Positions 16,652 through 25,471 of a DNA stretch of 64,000 nt are shown here, one piece after another. Position 1 is the stretch's first letter. Every line of letters begins with the position of its first letter. A model generated the notes under the pieces. That model made no database searches and had not been told where the DNA came from. It was given only the letters and a program-made list of their open reading frames with translations. The stretch lies in the NCBI GenBank assembly GCA_963847345.1, contig CAWJZU010000035.1, positions 1 to 64,000 of the forward strand, in the 5' to 3' direction. Source of the stretch: DATARH01 sp963847345. GTDB taxonomy: Bacteria; Pseudomonadota; Alphaproteobacteria; ATCC43930; CGMCC-115725. Both the position numbers and the translations under genes were made by a program.

Positions 16652-18277
16652 ATGGCGCGGATGACGGGCGGCCGGGCATTGGTCGAGATGCTGACCCGGC
16701 ACGGGGTCGATACGCTGTTCGCGCTGCCTGGGGTACAGAACGACGCGCTATTCGTCGCGCTGTACGACGCGGGCGAGGCGATCCGGGTCATTCATCCGCG
16801 GCACGAGCAGGCCGCCGCCTATATGGCGTTCGGCTATGCACGCGCCAGCGGCCGGCCGGGCGCCTTCGCGGTGGTGCCGGGCCCGGGACTGCTCAACACG
16901 ACGGCGGCGATTGCCACCGCCTACGCGACCAACGCGCCGGTGCTTTGCGTTTCCGGGCAGATTCCGTCGAACCTGATCGGCCGCGGCTTCGGCCTGTTGC
17001 ACGAGATCCCTGACCAGCTCGCGGTCCTGCGCGGTCTGACGAAATGGGCCGAGCGCATCAATCATCCGAGCGAGACCGGCTTCCTCGTCAACGAGGCGTT
17101 CCGCCAGATGCGGCACGGGCGGCCGCGGCCGGTCGCGCTCGAAATGCCGCTCGACATCATGGCGCTGGAGGGGGAGGTGGACCTGCCAGCGGTCGATGCG
17201 CCGCCCGCTCCGCCGCCGCCGGACCCGGAGCTGATCGCCGGGGCCGCGAAGCTTCTCGGAAGCGCGAAACAGCCGATGATCTATATCGGCAGCGGCGTTG
17301 CCGAGGCTGCTGTCGAAGTGCTTGCGGTGGCCGAGCAGGTGCAGGCGCCGGTCGTGACCTATACCGGCGGCAAGGGAATCGTCAGCGACCGGCACTATTT
17401 GGCGCAGAACCTGCTCGCCGGTCACGAATGGTGGCGCGGCGCCGATGTCGTGCTGGCGGTCGGTACGCGCTTCAACCAGCCACAGACCCGCTGGGGTCTC
17501 GACGGCGACATCAAGGTGATCCGCATCGATCTCGACCCGGTCGAGATCACCCGTGTCGCGCGGCCTTCGGTGGCGATCGTCGCCGACGCGAAGGAGGCGT
17601 TGGCGGCGCTCTCGCGCGCGCTGGAAGGTAAGGAGCACGCCTCGCGCAAGGACGAACTTGAGACCCTGAAGGCGAAGACGGCGGCGCGGCTGCTCGAGAC
17701 GCTCGGGCCGCAATGCGAGTATCTCGACGCAATCCGCGCCGAACTGCCAGACGAGGGGATCTATGTCGAGGATTTGACGCAGGTCGGGTATGTCGGGCGG
17801 CTGGCGTTTCCGGTGTACCGGCCGCGCACGTATATCCATAGTGGCTATCAGGGCACGCTCGGGTTCAGCTATGCGACGGCGCTCGGCGCCAAGGTGGCGC
17901 GGCCCGACGTGCCGGTTGTGTCGGTCTCGGGCGACGGCGGCTTCATGTACAACGTGCAGGAGCTGTCGACCGCGGCGCTGCACGGCATCGACGCGATCGC
18001 GATCGTGTTCGCCGACGGGGCCTACGGCAATGTCCGCCGGATGCAGAAAAACGACTACGGCAACCGGATGATCGCGGTCGATCTGCTCAATCCGAATTTT
18101 CCGAAAATGGCCGAGAGCTATGGCATTGCGGGGGTGCGCGCGCAGAGCCCCGATGCGCTGCGCCGCGAACTCGCCGCCGCGCTGAAACGGCGCGGCCCGA
18201 GCCTCATTGAGGTGCCGGTCGGCGAGATGCCCGATCCGTGGCCGACCCTCGTCATGCCGCGGGTGCGCGGGCGTTAA
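16652..18277 (+). CDS. Thiamine pyrophosphate-dependent enzyme, acetolactate-synthase-like
   Basis: An intact 541-residue member of the acetolactate synthase/benzoylformate decarboxylase superfamily. The N-terminal Pyr domain has DTLFALPGVQNDALF and the activating Glu in PRHEQAAAYMAFGYAR. A central domain follows. The C-terminal PP domain has the TPP/Mg motif beginning VSGDGGFMYNVQEL and ending DGAYGNVRRMQ. ATG 16652 has a strong GGGAGGCGGGA site. It lacks the adjacent small regulatory subunit (ilvN) expected of true acetolactate synthase, so a catabolic 2-oxo-acid decarboxylase or related carboligase is likely. The substrate is unknown. Confidence 0.88.
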   Translation: MARMTGGRALVEMLTRHGVDTLFALPGVQNDALFVALYDAGEAIRVIHPRHEQAAAYMAFGYARASGRPGAFAVVPGPGLLNTTAAIATAYATNAPVLCVSGQIPSNLIGRGFGLLHEIPDQLAVLRGLTKWAERINHPSETGFLVNEAFRQMRHGRPRPVALEMPLDIMALEGEVDLPAVDAPPAPPPPDPELIAGAAKLLGSAKQPMIYIGSGVAEAAVEVLAVAEQVQAPVVTYTGGKGIVSDRHYLAQNLLAGHEWWRGADVVLAVGTRFNQPQTRWGLDGDIKVIRIDLDPVEITRVARPSVAIVADAKEALAALSRALEGKEHASRKDELETLKAKTAARLLETLGPQCEYLDAIRAELPDEGIYVEDLTQVGYVGRLAFPVYRPRTYIHSGYQGTLGFSYATALGAKVARPDVPVVSVSGDGGFMYNVQELSTAALHGIDAIAIVFADGAYGNVRRMQKNDYGNRMIAVDLLNPNFPKMAESYGIAGVRAQSPDALRRELAAALKRRGPSLIEVPVGEMPDPWPTLVMPRVRGR

Positions 18278-18289
18278 GCTGACTGCCGG

Positions 18290-18907
18290 TCAGTTCGGTG
18301 GTAGCGGCTTGGCGCTGACCCGCTTGCCACGGTTGAACCGGTGCGCACTCCGGCGGCGATGGCGCCGGTGCAGCAGCCAGATGCCGGCGGCGATCGCGAC
18401 GAACACGCCGAGCAGCGTATAGCCAAGCCAGCTCGCGATGTTTACGGCGGTGTTGAAGGCGTGCCCGAGGAAATAGCCGATCCCGACAAAAGCGGCGGCC
18501 CAAACCATCGCCGCGAGGAAATTAAGGCGGAGAAACCGCTCCCAGCGAACCGCGCTCAGCCCGAGCGCGAAAGACGAGAAATTCCGCACGCCGTAAATAA
18601 AGCGGAACGAGAGAATGAACCAGACATCATACCGCTCCAGCCAGGAGAGCGCGCTCTCGACGCCCGGGCGCCATCTCGGAAAACGCTTCAACAGCCGCAC
18701 GCCGTATTTGCGGCCCAGCCAGAAGTAGCACTGATCGCCGAGATAGCTGCCGAGCCCGGCAAACCCCACCAGCAGCCATGGGTCGAGCAGGCCCTGCGCC
18801 GCCGCAAACGCGGCGAACAGCACGATCGTTTCGCCCTCGAAGAAGGTCCAAACGAAGACAAGGAGATAGAAATATACGCCATAATCGGCAATGAGCTGGA
18901 TGTCCAT
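18290..18907 (-). CDS. DedA family membrane protein
   Basis: A 205-residue inner-membrane protein of the DedA/VTT (SNARE-associated) family, implicated in lipid flipping and envelope homeostasis. Visible family elements are the acidic re-entrant motif FFEGETIVLFAAFAA, the loop GSYLGDQCYFWLGRKYG and the FRFIYGVRNFSSFALG segment with its conserved arginines. About five hydrophobic segments and an Arg-rich C-terminus (HRRHRRRSAHRFNRGKR) follow. It ends convergently with the TPP enzyme, 12 bases apart. Its start lies near the divergent DUF4337 gene. Confidence 0.9.
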   Translation of the reverse strand: MDIQLIADYGVYFYLLVFVWTFFEGETIVLFAAFAAAQGLLDPWLLVGFAGLGSYLGDQCYFWLGRKYGVRLLKRFPRWRPGVESALSWLERYDVWFILSFRFIYGVRNFSSFALGLSAVRWERFLRLNFLAAMVWAAAFVGIGYFLGHAFNTAVNIASWLGYTLLGVFVAIAAGIWLLHRRHRRRSAHRFNRGKRVSAKPLPPN

Positions 18908-19100
18908 TGTCGATTACTGGCTCACTCCGGAAATTGCGGATCGCCGGGCGAGGGCCGCTCTCCGCGCCGTCGGCAACTCAGCCATGCTAAATCGTCTAAT
19001 GATCCCGGTCGAGCGGATTCCAGCGGCTGCGGCGGCCCCAGGGCTCGGGTGTATGGTTCGCGAAGCTTCCGACACGGTTTACGGCCTGAGGGGGCCACAA

Positions 19101-19775
19101 ATGGAAACGCACGAAATCGCCGAACAGATTCATGAAAACGCCGAGCCGCACCGGCACGCCGCACCGAACCGTGACCGGTTCCGCCGGCTTACCGCCGTCT
19201 ACGTCGGAGTGGTCGCGATGCTGCTCGCGATATCGGCGCTCGGCGGCGCGGAGACAACCAAGGAGATGCTGAATGCGAACATCCATGCCTCGGATACCTA
19301 CGCGTTCTACCAGTCGAAGTATATCCGGCAGGTTCTTCTCCAGACCGCGGCGGAAGAACTCGAACTGACCGCGGCCGTGGCGGCCAATCTGCCGCCGGAG
19401 CAGCGCGCCAAGGTCGATCAGCTCACGAAGCGCTATCGCGAGACCGCGCTCCGCTACGACAGCGAACCGGCCACTGGCGAAGGCAAGAAGGAGCTGATGG
19501 CCCGGGCCAAGCGGTGGGAGGACACGCGCGACCACGCCGCCGCGCGCTTGCCGAACTTCGAATATGCCGAGGCGCTGTATCAGATCGCGATCGTGCTCGG
19601 CTCGGTCGCGATCGTGGCGGCCTCGCCCTGGCTGCTCGGGGTGAGCGGCGTGCTGGCGGCGTGCGGACTGGCGCTCACGATTAACGGATATCTGTTACTG
19701 GTGCCGCTGCCGCACGGGGATGCAGCACATGCGGCGCCTGAAGCGGCCGAGTCCGCCAAACCGGCGGCACATTGA
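19101..19775 (+). CDS. DUF4337 domain membrane protein
   Basis: A 224-residue protein with the DUF4337 plan. A charged, His-rich N-terminus (METHEIAEQIHENAEPHRHA) is followed by a transmembrane helix (VYVGVVAMLLAISALGG). A helical middle domain (NIHASDTYAFYQSKYIRQVL) leads to two C-terminal helices in the membrane (ALYQIAIVLGSVAIVAASPW; GVSGVLAACGLALTINGYLL). ATG 19101 is chosen because the family starts just before this His-rich segment; a longer in-frame extension upstream lacks family character. The function is unknown. Confidence 0.82.
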   Translation: METHEIAEQIHENAEPHRHAAPNRDRFRRLTAVYVGVVAMLLAISALGGAETTKEMLNANIHASDTYAFYQSKYIRQVLLQTAAEELELTAAVAANLPPEQRAKVDQLTKRYRETALRYDSEPATGEGKKELMARAKRWEDTRDHAAARLPNFEYAEALYQIAIVLGSVAIVAASPWLLGVSGVLAACGLALTINGYLLLVPLPHGDAAHAAPEAAESAKPAAH

Positions 19776-19805
19776 GCGAGGCGGGAGCGCATCCGGTCGA
19801 GAGCC

Positions 19806-20837
19806 TCACCCCGCCTTGCGTACGAATCGGTTCACGCCATGCGCGTCCGGCATGCGCTCGATCTCGCCGTGGCCGGCGAGGTAATGCAGATGGGCCAGCG
19901 CCTCGCCGAGCGCGAAACCGATCTGGTGTCGGTCGAGTTCGCGGCGCCACAGGACCGGCACCATGTCGGCGGCGCTCATCGGGCGGTAGCAGGCGGCCAG
20001 CACCTCGGCGCAGCGCTCGTCGTGATGGGCCGCCAGTTCGTCAATGCGCTGGTGGACTCCGCGAAACGGCAGATTGTGCGACGGCAGAACGAGAATGTCC
20101 GGCGGCAGCTGTCCACTCAGCTTCTTCAGCGACGCCAGATACCGCGCGAGCGGGTCGCCGTCCGGCTCGTAGGCCTGCACGCTGATATTCGGCGAGATGC
20201 GCGGCAGGATCTGGTCGCCGGCGATCAGCACGCCGGTTTCCTCGCAAAAAAGGCAGGCGTGCTCGGGCGCGTGCCCCTCGCCGATAAAGACGCGCCATTG
20301 ACGACCGCCAATGTCTATAACGCTGCCCTCGGCGATGCGCCGGTAGGAAGCCGGCACCGAGGGCACGCCGCGGCGGTAATTACCCTGGCGCTCGGCGAAA
20401 ATCGCGCTGTCCTCGTCGGTGAGCCCGGCGCGCAGGGCGAAGTCGCGGCGCTGGCGGGCGGCGTCCTCGCCGCTTGTCACGTTGATGCGCGCGTGCAGCC
20501 ATTCCTTGTCGGTGGTCCACAGCGGCGCCTGCCAATGCTCGGTGAGCCAGCCGGCCATACCCATGTGGTCGGGGTGGAAATGGGTGACGATGACCCGCCG
20601 GATCGGCCGTCCCCGCAGATGCGTCGCGAAGATGTGCCGCCATGCCTCGCGCGTCTCGGGCAGCGTGAAGCCGGTATCGACGGCGGTCCAGGCCGGTCCG
20701 TCCTCGATCAGCCACAGGTTGATGTGGTTGAGCGCGAACGGCAGGCGCATTCTGAGCCACAAAACGCCGGGCGCGATCGGGATGACCTCGCCCGGCGCCG
20801 GCGCCTCCGCGACCGGAAAATCCAACACTCCGTCCAT
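19806..20837 (-). CDS. MBL-fold metallo-hydrolase
   Basis: A 343-residue metallo-beta-lactamase-fold hydrolase. The metal motif HxHxDH is present (VTHFHPDHMGMAGWL), with further ligands in GEGHAPEHACLF (His), LIAGDQILPRIS (Asp) and LPSHNLPF (His). The C-terminal winged-helix-like region (YRPMSAADMVPVLWRRELDR) resembles LACTB2-like and thioesterase-type MBL proteins. It is cytoplasmic, with no signal peptide. It is divergent from gamma-glutamyltransferase across about 130 bases. The substrate is unknown. Confidence 0.88.
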   Translation of the reverse strand: MDGVLDFPVAEAPAPGEVIPIAPGVLWLRMRLPFALNHINLWLIEDGPAWTAVDTGFTLPETREAWRHIFATHLRGRPIRRVIVTHFHPDHMGMAGWLTEHWQAPLWTTDKEWLHARINVTSGEDAARQRRDFALRAGLTDEDSAIFAERQGNYRRGVPSVPASYRRIAEGSVIDIGGRQWRVFIGEGHAPEHACLFCEETGVLIAGDQILPRISPNISVQAYEPDGDPLARYLASLKKLSGQLPPDILVLPSHNLPFRGVHQRIDELAAHHDERCAEVLAACYRPMSAADMVPVLWRRELDRHQIGFALGEALAHLHYLAGHGEIERMPDAHGVNRFVRKAG

Positions 20838-20965
20838 TCAGAGCCTCCGGTAACGCAAAGCGCGCGAGGCTAGAGCCTTGCCACGGGCTGGTACAAGCAG
20901 TAAGCCCGCCGAACAGCATTGCGCGGCCGCGAAAGAGAGCGCCACGCGGCGCGAAAGGGAGAGAG

Positions 20966-22546
20966 ATGCGCAACTTCAACGTACCGGGCCGGTCGGCGGC
21001 GATGGCGGCGAACGGCATGGCGGCGACCTCGCACCCGCTCGCCACCCTGACCGCGCTCGACATATTGCGCGCCGGCGGCAACGCGGTCGACGCGGCGATC
21101 GCGGCGGTGGCGATGCAATGCGTCGTCGAGCCGGAGAGCACCGGCATCGGCGGCGACTGTTTCGTTCTCTATTCGAAGAACGGCGCGCCGCCGATCGCGC
21201 TGAGCGGCGCCGGGCGCGCTCCGGCCAAGGCACATGTGGAATGGTACGCCGAGCGGCAGATCCGCGAGATCGGCGTGCAGACGCCGCACGCTGTCACGGT
21301 GCCGGGCGCAATCGACGCGTGGTGTCTGATCAATCGAGAGCACGGATCGAAGCCGCTGTCGGAAATTCTTGAACCGGCGGCCAGGGCGGCAGAGCACGGC
21401 TATGTCGTCACGCCACGCGTCGCGCATGACTGGGCGCGCAACGAAAACAAATTGCAGGACCCGCATACCGCCAAGGTCATGTTGCCGGGCGGACGCGCGC
21501 CTCGGGCCGGCGACACGATGCGCAACCCGGCGCTGGCCAACACCCTGCGGCGGATCGGCCGCGAAGGTCGCGAGGCGTTCTATGAGGGCGCGGTGGCACG
21601 CGACATCGTCAACCGCTTGAAGGAGTTGGGCGGTCTGCACGAGGAGGCGGATTTCGCGGCGCAGCGCTCGCAATGGGTCGAGCCGATCCATGCCTCGTAT
21701 CGCGGCTACGATGTCTACGAGTGTCCGCCGGCCAACCAGGGTCTGACGGCGCTGATGATCCTGAAGACGCTGGAGGGCTATGCGCTCGGCGGCGACGCGT
21801 TTACCGAGGCCGACCGGCTGCACCTGATCGCCGAGGCGACCAAGGCCGCCTTTCACATTCGCGATACCAGGATCGGCGACCCCGATTTCGCGCCGGTCGA
21901 TGTCGAGACCTATCTGTCCGAGGAATGGGCCGAGGCCACCCGCCGCCAGATCCGCCTCGACCGCGCACTGCCGCCGCAACACTGGGAGGCGATCGAACAC
22001 AAGGACACGATCTACATGTGCGTCGTCGATCGCGACGGCAACGCGGTGTCGTTCATCAACTCGTTGTTCTCAGCCTTCGGCACCGGCATCATGGCACCGG
22101 AAAGCGGTGTCATCCTGCATAATCGCGGTAGCGGGTTCCGCCTGACCCCGGGACATCCCAGCGCGATCGCGCCAAGGAAACGGCCGTTTCACACGCTGAT
22201 TCCCGGCATGCTGGTCAAGGACGGCGTCGCCGTGATGCCGTTCGGCGTGATGGGCGGGCAGTTCCAGGCGGTCGGGCACGCGACCTTCCTGCATTACCTG
22301 CTCGATCGCGGCATGGACCCGCAGCAGGCCGCCGAGGGACCGCGCGTCTTCGCCTATCAAGGCGTGTTGCAGGTCGAGCATTTCGTCCCCGAACCGGTGC
22401 GCGCCGACCTCACGCGCCGCGGTCACGCCATCCAGATGCTCGACGTCCCGGTCGGCGGCTGTCAGGCGATCTGGATCGACCGCGACCGCGGCGTCCTGAT
22501 CGGCGGCTCCGAGCCGCGCAAGGACGGCATGGCGCTGGGATACTGA
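20966..22546 (+). CDS. ggt: Gamma-glutamyltransferase family protein
   Basis: A 526-residue Ntn-hydrolase of the gamma-glutamyltranspeptidase family. The large-subunit motif GGNAVDAAIAA and VEPESTGIGGDCFVLYS are present. The autoprocessing site is Thr348 in HKDTIYMCVVDRDGNAVSF, giving the small subunit. The classic GSGG-type lid is replaced by VMGGQFQAVGHATF. No clear signal peptide is seen, unlike periplasmic GGTs, so it may be cytoplasmic and act on other gamma-glutamyl or acyl compounds. ATG 20966 has a purine-rich ribosome site (gaaagggagagag). Confidence 0.87.
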   Translation: MRNFNVPGRSAAMAANGMAATSHPLATLTALDILRAGGNAVDAAIAAVAMQCVVEPESTGIGGDCFVLYSKNGAPPIALSGAGRAPAKAHVEWYAERQIREIGVQTPHAVTVPGAIDAWCLINREHGSKPLSEILEPAARAAEHGYVVTPRVAHDWARNENKLQDPHTAKVMLPGGRAPRAGDTMRNPALANTLRRIGREGREAFYEGAVARDIVNRLKELGGLHEEADFAAQRSQWVEPIHASYRGYDVYECPPANQGLTALMILKTLEGYALGGDAFTEADRLHLIAEATKAAFHIRDTRIGDPDFAPVDVETYLSEEWAEATRRQIRLDRALPPQHWEAIEHKDTIYMCVVDRDGNAVSFINSLFSAFGTGIMAPESGVILHNRGSGFRLTPGHPSAIAPRKRPFHTLIPGMLVKDGVAVMPFGVMGGQFQAVGHATFLHYLLDRGMDPQQAAEGPRVFAYQGVLQVEHFVPEPVRADLTRRGHAIQMLDVPVGGCQAIWIDRDRGVLIGGSEPRKDGMALGY

Positions 22547-22683
22547 CGGTTTAAGCCTCACGGCTGCCGTCCGGCGGATTTTTCCGGGTTGGTGGCGCCG
22601 TTCGATGCGTTCGATCAGGGCATAATCGAAGTGGCGCCGGCATGCCCTTTTCCGGGTGCGAACGGGGCGCCGGGGAGGCGGCT

Positions 22684-25386
22684 GTGGACTGGGACGACAC
22701 ATTTCCGATCCTGGTGATCGTCCTCCTGGGGCTGGCCGTTTTCCTCGGCAGGGCGCGACGAGAGGTGCGGGCGCTGCGTGGCGAAATTGCCGTGCTCGGC
22801 GAGAAATACGGCACCCTCGATCGCCGCGTCGTGGAGCTGACCGAGCGGATCAACGCACCCTCTCCGGGCGAAGCGCCATCGCCGCCACCGCCGGCCGAGA
22901 TTCCCGAGCCTGCCGCGGACCTGGAAATGGCATCGATCGGGGAAGAAGCGTCCGGGCGCGAGGCGATCGAGCCCGCGCCGACGGCGGCTGTTCCGCCGCT
23001 TCCCGAGCCTGTCTCTCCGCTCGCCGAGAGCTGGGCATACTGGGAGCCGAAAATTGTCGAGAACTGGCTGGTTTGGCTCGGCGGCGGGGCGCTGGCGCTG
23101 GGCGGCGCGTTCCTGGTCAAGCTGTCGATCGATTACGGGCTGTTGACGCCGGCGGTGCGGGTCATGCTCGCCTCGGTGTTCGGGATCGGGCTGGCGGGCG
23201 CCGCCGAGTGGCTGCGGCGACGCGAGCCGGCAGACGCAGCTTCTTCCTATGTGCCGCAGGCGCTGGCGGCGGCCGGCGCCGCGACGGTCTTCGCCTCGAT
23301 CTACGCCGCGCATCAGCTCTATGGTCTGCTGCCGTCCGGCATCGCGTTCGCCCTGCTCGCGGTCACTGCCGGGGCGGCGGTCGCGCTGTCGTTGCGCCAC
23401 GGCCCGCTGGTCGCCGCGCTCGGTCTGGTCGGTGCCTACGTCGTGCCGCTGCTGGTCGAGAGCGACGCGCCGCATGCCGCCCCGCTGTTTTCGTATCTGG
23501 CAATCGTCACGGCCGCTTCATTGGCGCTGGTGCGGCATCGCGCGTGGTGGTGGCTCGTCTGGTTCTCGCTCGCCGGCGCGATGCTGTGGGTGCCGCTGTG
23601 GTTCGCGGCCGCACCTACCGTTGATCCCGCGACAGCAACCGTAGCGGTGTACCTGCTGGTGCAATTCGCGCTATTTGTGGCGTTGCGCCATGGCGTCCCG
23701 CGGGTCGCGTTCCTCGCTGGTACAGCCGACACGGCGTTAGTCCGGGCGGCGGTGCGCGCGGCGTTCTGGGCGGTGGCCGGGGGGCTGCTGCTGACGGCGC
23801 ATGAAGATCATTTTTCGCTGACGAGCGTCGCGGCGGCGACTGCCGCCATCATCGGCATGCTTGTCGTCGCGTACCGTGACGCGGCGCTGGACGATACGAT
23901 CGCGGCGGCGGGCGGCCTGGCGCTTGCGATGCTCGCCTCGTGGAACCTGCCGCTGCCCGCGCCCGACCTGAATTTTGGTGTGTTCCGCCTGGAGCCGGAC
24001 CATGTCGGGAACTTTACGACGGCTGCCATTCTGTACGCGGCGCTGCTCGGTGGCGGCGGGTTTGCCGCGTTGCAAGGCGTGCCGCGGCCCGGCCGCTGGG
24101 CGGGAGTGTCCGCCGCCGCGCCATTGCTGATCCTGATCGTGGCGTATTGGCGCCTGCAGCTTTTCGAGCTTCATATCGCCTGGACACTGCTGGGGCTGGT
24201 TCTGGCCGGCGTGGAACTCGTTGCCGCTCTCGCGGTCCTGAAGCGGCGCGACGGCGAGCCCGTTGCCGCGATCGAGATCGAGATCGCGCTTTCCGCCTAT
24301 GCCGTCGGGGTTCTCGGCGGCACCATCATTGCGGCCGCGTTCGGACTCTCCGAGGCGTGGCTGACCGTCGCGCTTTCGCTGCATCTGCCGGCGATCGGCT
24401 GGGTCGAGAGCCGCACCCGGGTGGCGGCGCTGCGCTGGGTCGCGCTGGCAATCGCCACGGTCGTCCTGGTGCGGCTCGTGGCGAACCCGTACGTGCTTGA
24501 TTACCCGCTCGGCGCGACCCCGGTCTTTAATTGGCTGCTTTACGGCTATGGCGTGCCCGCGGCGGCTTTCATCGTCGCGACCCGGCAGTTCGGCGATACC
24601 AGGGACGACGCGCTGGTCTGGGTCCTCGAATGCGGCAGCCTCGCGTTTTCGCTGCTGCTGCTGACACTGGAGTTGATCCACGCACTCTATGGCCGGCTGA
24701 CAATGGCGTGGCTCGACGATTTCGCCGCCGGTTCGGCATTGATTGCGTTGTGGCTCGCCTTCGCCGTTGCCGTGATCGCCCTCGGTGAAGCGCGACAGAG
24801 GCCGGTGCTTCGCTGGGGCGGCCTGCTGCTGCTGGGCGTTGCGACGGCGTTTTCGATTCTATGGCAGCTGATCGGTTTTGTGTTCGGGGTGCGGACAGGC
24901 GACCTCGTCGTCTTCAACGCGCTGCTGCTTGCCGATGGACTCCCCGCCCTGATCTACGCGGTCCTCTCCTGGCTCGTCCCGCATCGGCCGGCGTTGCGCA
25001 GGATTGCGGCCATGCTGGCGGCCGGGTACGCGCTCGCCTGGGTTTCGCTCGAAATCCGCCACGGCTTCCATGCCAGGGTCGAGCTGTTCGGCGGCAGTAT
25101 CGATGTCGAATGGTACCTGTATTCGGTCGCGTGGCTCGCCTTCGCCGTCGCGGCGCTGGTGATCGGGCTTGTCCGCGGCAACGATTGGCTGCGGCGCGTC
25201 GGGCTGATCGGTGTCGGGCTGGTAGTCGCGAAGGTGTTCCTGTCCGACATGGCCGAACTCGACGGTGTGTTACGGGCTCTTTCGTTTATCGGGCTGGGCG
25301 GCGCGCTGGTCGGACTCGGCTATGTCTATCGGCGGCTGCGCCCCACTCCGCCAATGCCAACAGAGCCGAGCGCGGCGCCGACATGA
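22684..25386 (+). CDS. DUF2339 polytopic membrane protein
   Basis: A very large integral membrane protein (900 residues) of the DUF2339 family. After a first helix (FPILVIVLLGLAVFLG) comes a coiled-coil-like stretch (REVRALRGEIAVLGEKYGTL) and a Pro/Glu-rich linker. The family signature NWLVWLGGGALALGGAFLVK follows at about residue 125, then more than twenty hydrophobic segments to the end. GTG 22684 is preferred because GGGGAGGCGG lies just upstream; longer starts add non-conserved sequence. The function is unknown; envelope-associated roles have been suggested for the family. Confidence 0.85.
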   Translation: MDWDDTFPILVIVLLGLAVFLGRARREVRALRGEIAVLGEKYGTLDRRVVELTERINAPSPGEAPSPPPPAEIPEPAADLEMASIGEEASGREAIEPAPTAAVPPLPEPVSPLAESWAYWEPKIVENWLVWLGGGALALGGAFLVKLSIDYGLLTPAVRVMLASVFGIGLAGAAEWLRRREPADAASSYVPQALAAAGAATVFASIYAAHQLYGLLPSGIAFALLAVTAGAAVALSLRHGPLVAALGLVGAYVVPLLVESDAPHAAPLFSYLAIVTAASLALVRHRAWWWLVWFSLAGAMLWVPLWFAAAPTVDPATATVAVYLLVQFALFVALRHGVPRVAFLAGTADTALVRAAVRAAFWAVAGGLLLTAHEDHFSLTSVAAATAAIIGMLVVAYRDAALDDTIAAAGGLALAMLASWNLPLPAPDLNFGVFRLEPDHVGNFTTAAILYAALLGGGGFAALQGVPRPGRWAGVSAAAPLLILIVAYWRLQLFELHIAWTLLGLVLAGVELVAALAVLKRRDGEPVAAIEIEIALSAYAVGVLGGTIIAAAFGLSEAWLTVALSLHLPAIGWVESRTRVAALRWVALAIATVVLVRLVANPYVLDYPLGATPVFNWLLYGYGVPAAAFIVATRQFGDTRDDALVWVLECGSLAFSLLLLTLELIHALYGRLTMAWLDDFAAGSALIALWLAFAVAVIALGEARQRPVLRWGGLLLLGVATAFSILWQLIGFVFGVRTGDLVVFNALLLADGLPALIYAVLSWLVPHRPALRRIAAMLAAGYALAWVSLEIRHGFHARVELFGGSIDVEWYLYSVAWLAFAVAALVIGLVRGNDWLRRVGLIGVGLVVAKVFLSDMAELDGVLRALSFIGLGGALVGLGYVYRRLRPTPPMPTEPSAAPT

Positions 25387-25471
25387 GCGCCATGCGGCAG
25401 CGGTCGTTGCGCCGTAAGGCTGCGGCCCGCATCCTGAATGGTCATATACGGAAATTGGCGGAGAGGGCGCG

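Noticed and set aside
18279..18293. Bidirectional terminator between the TPP enzyme and DedA genes
   Set aside because: Only a 5-bp stem (CTGAC/GTCAG) without T runs; too weak to annotate.
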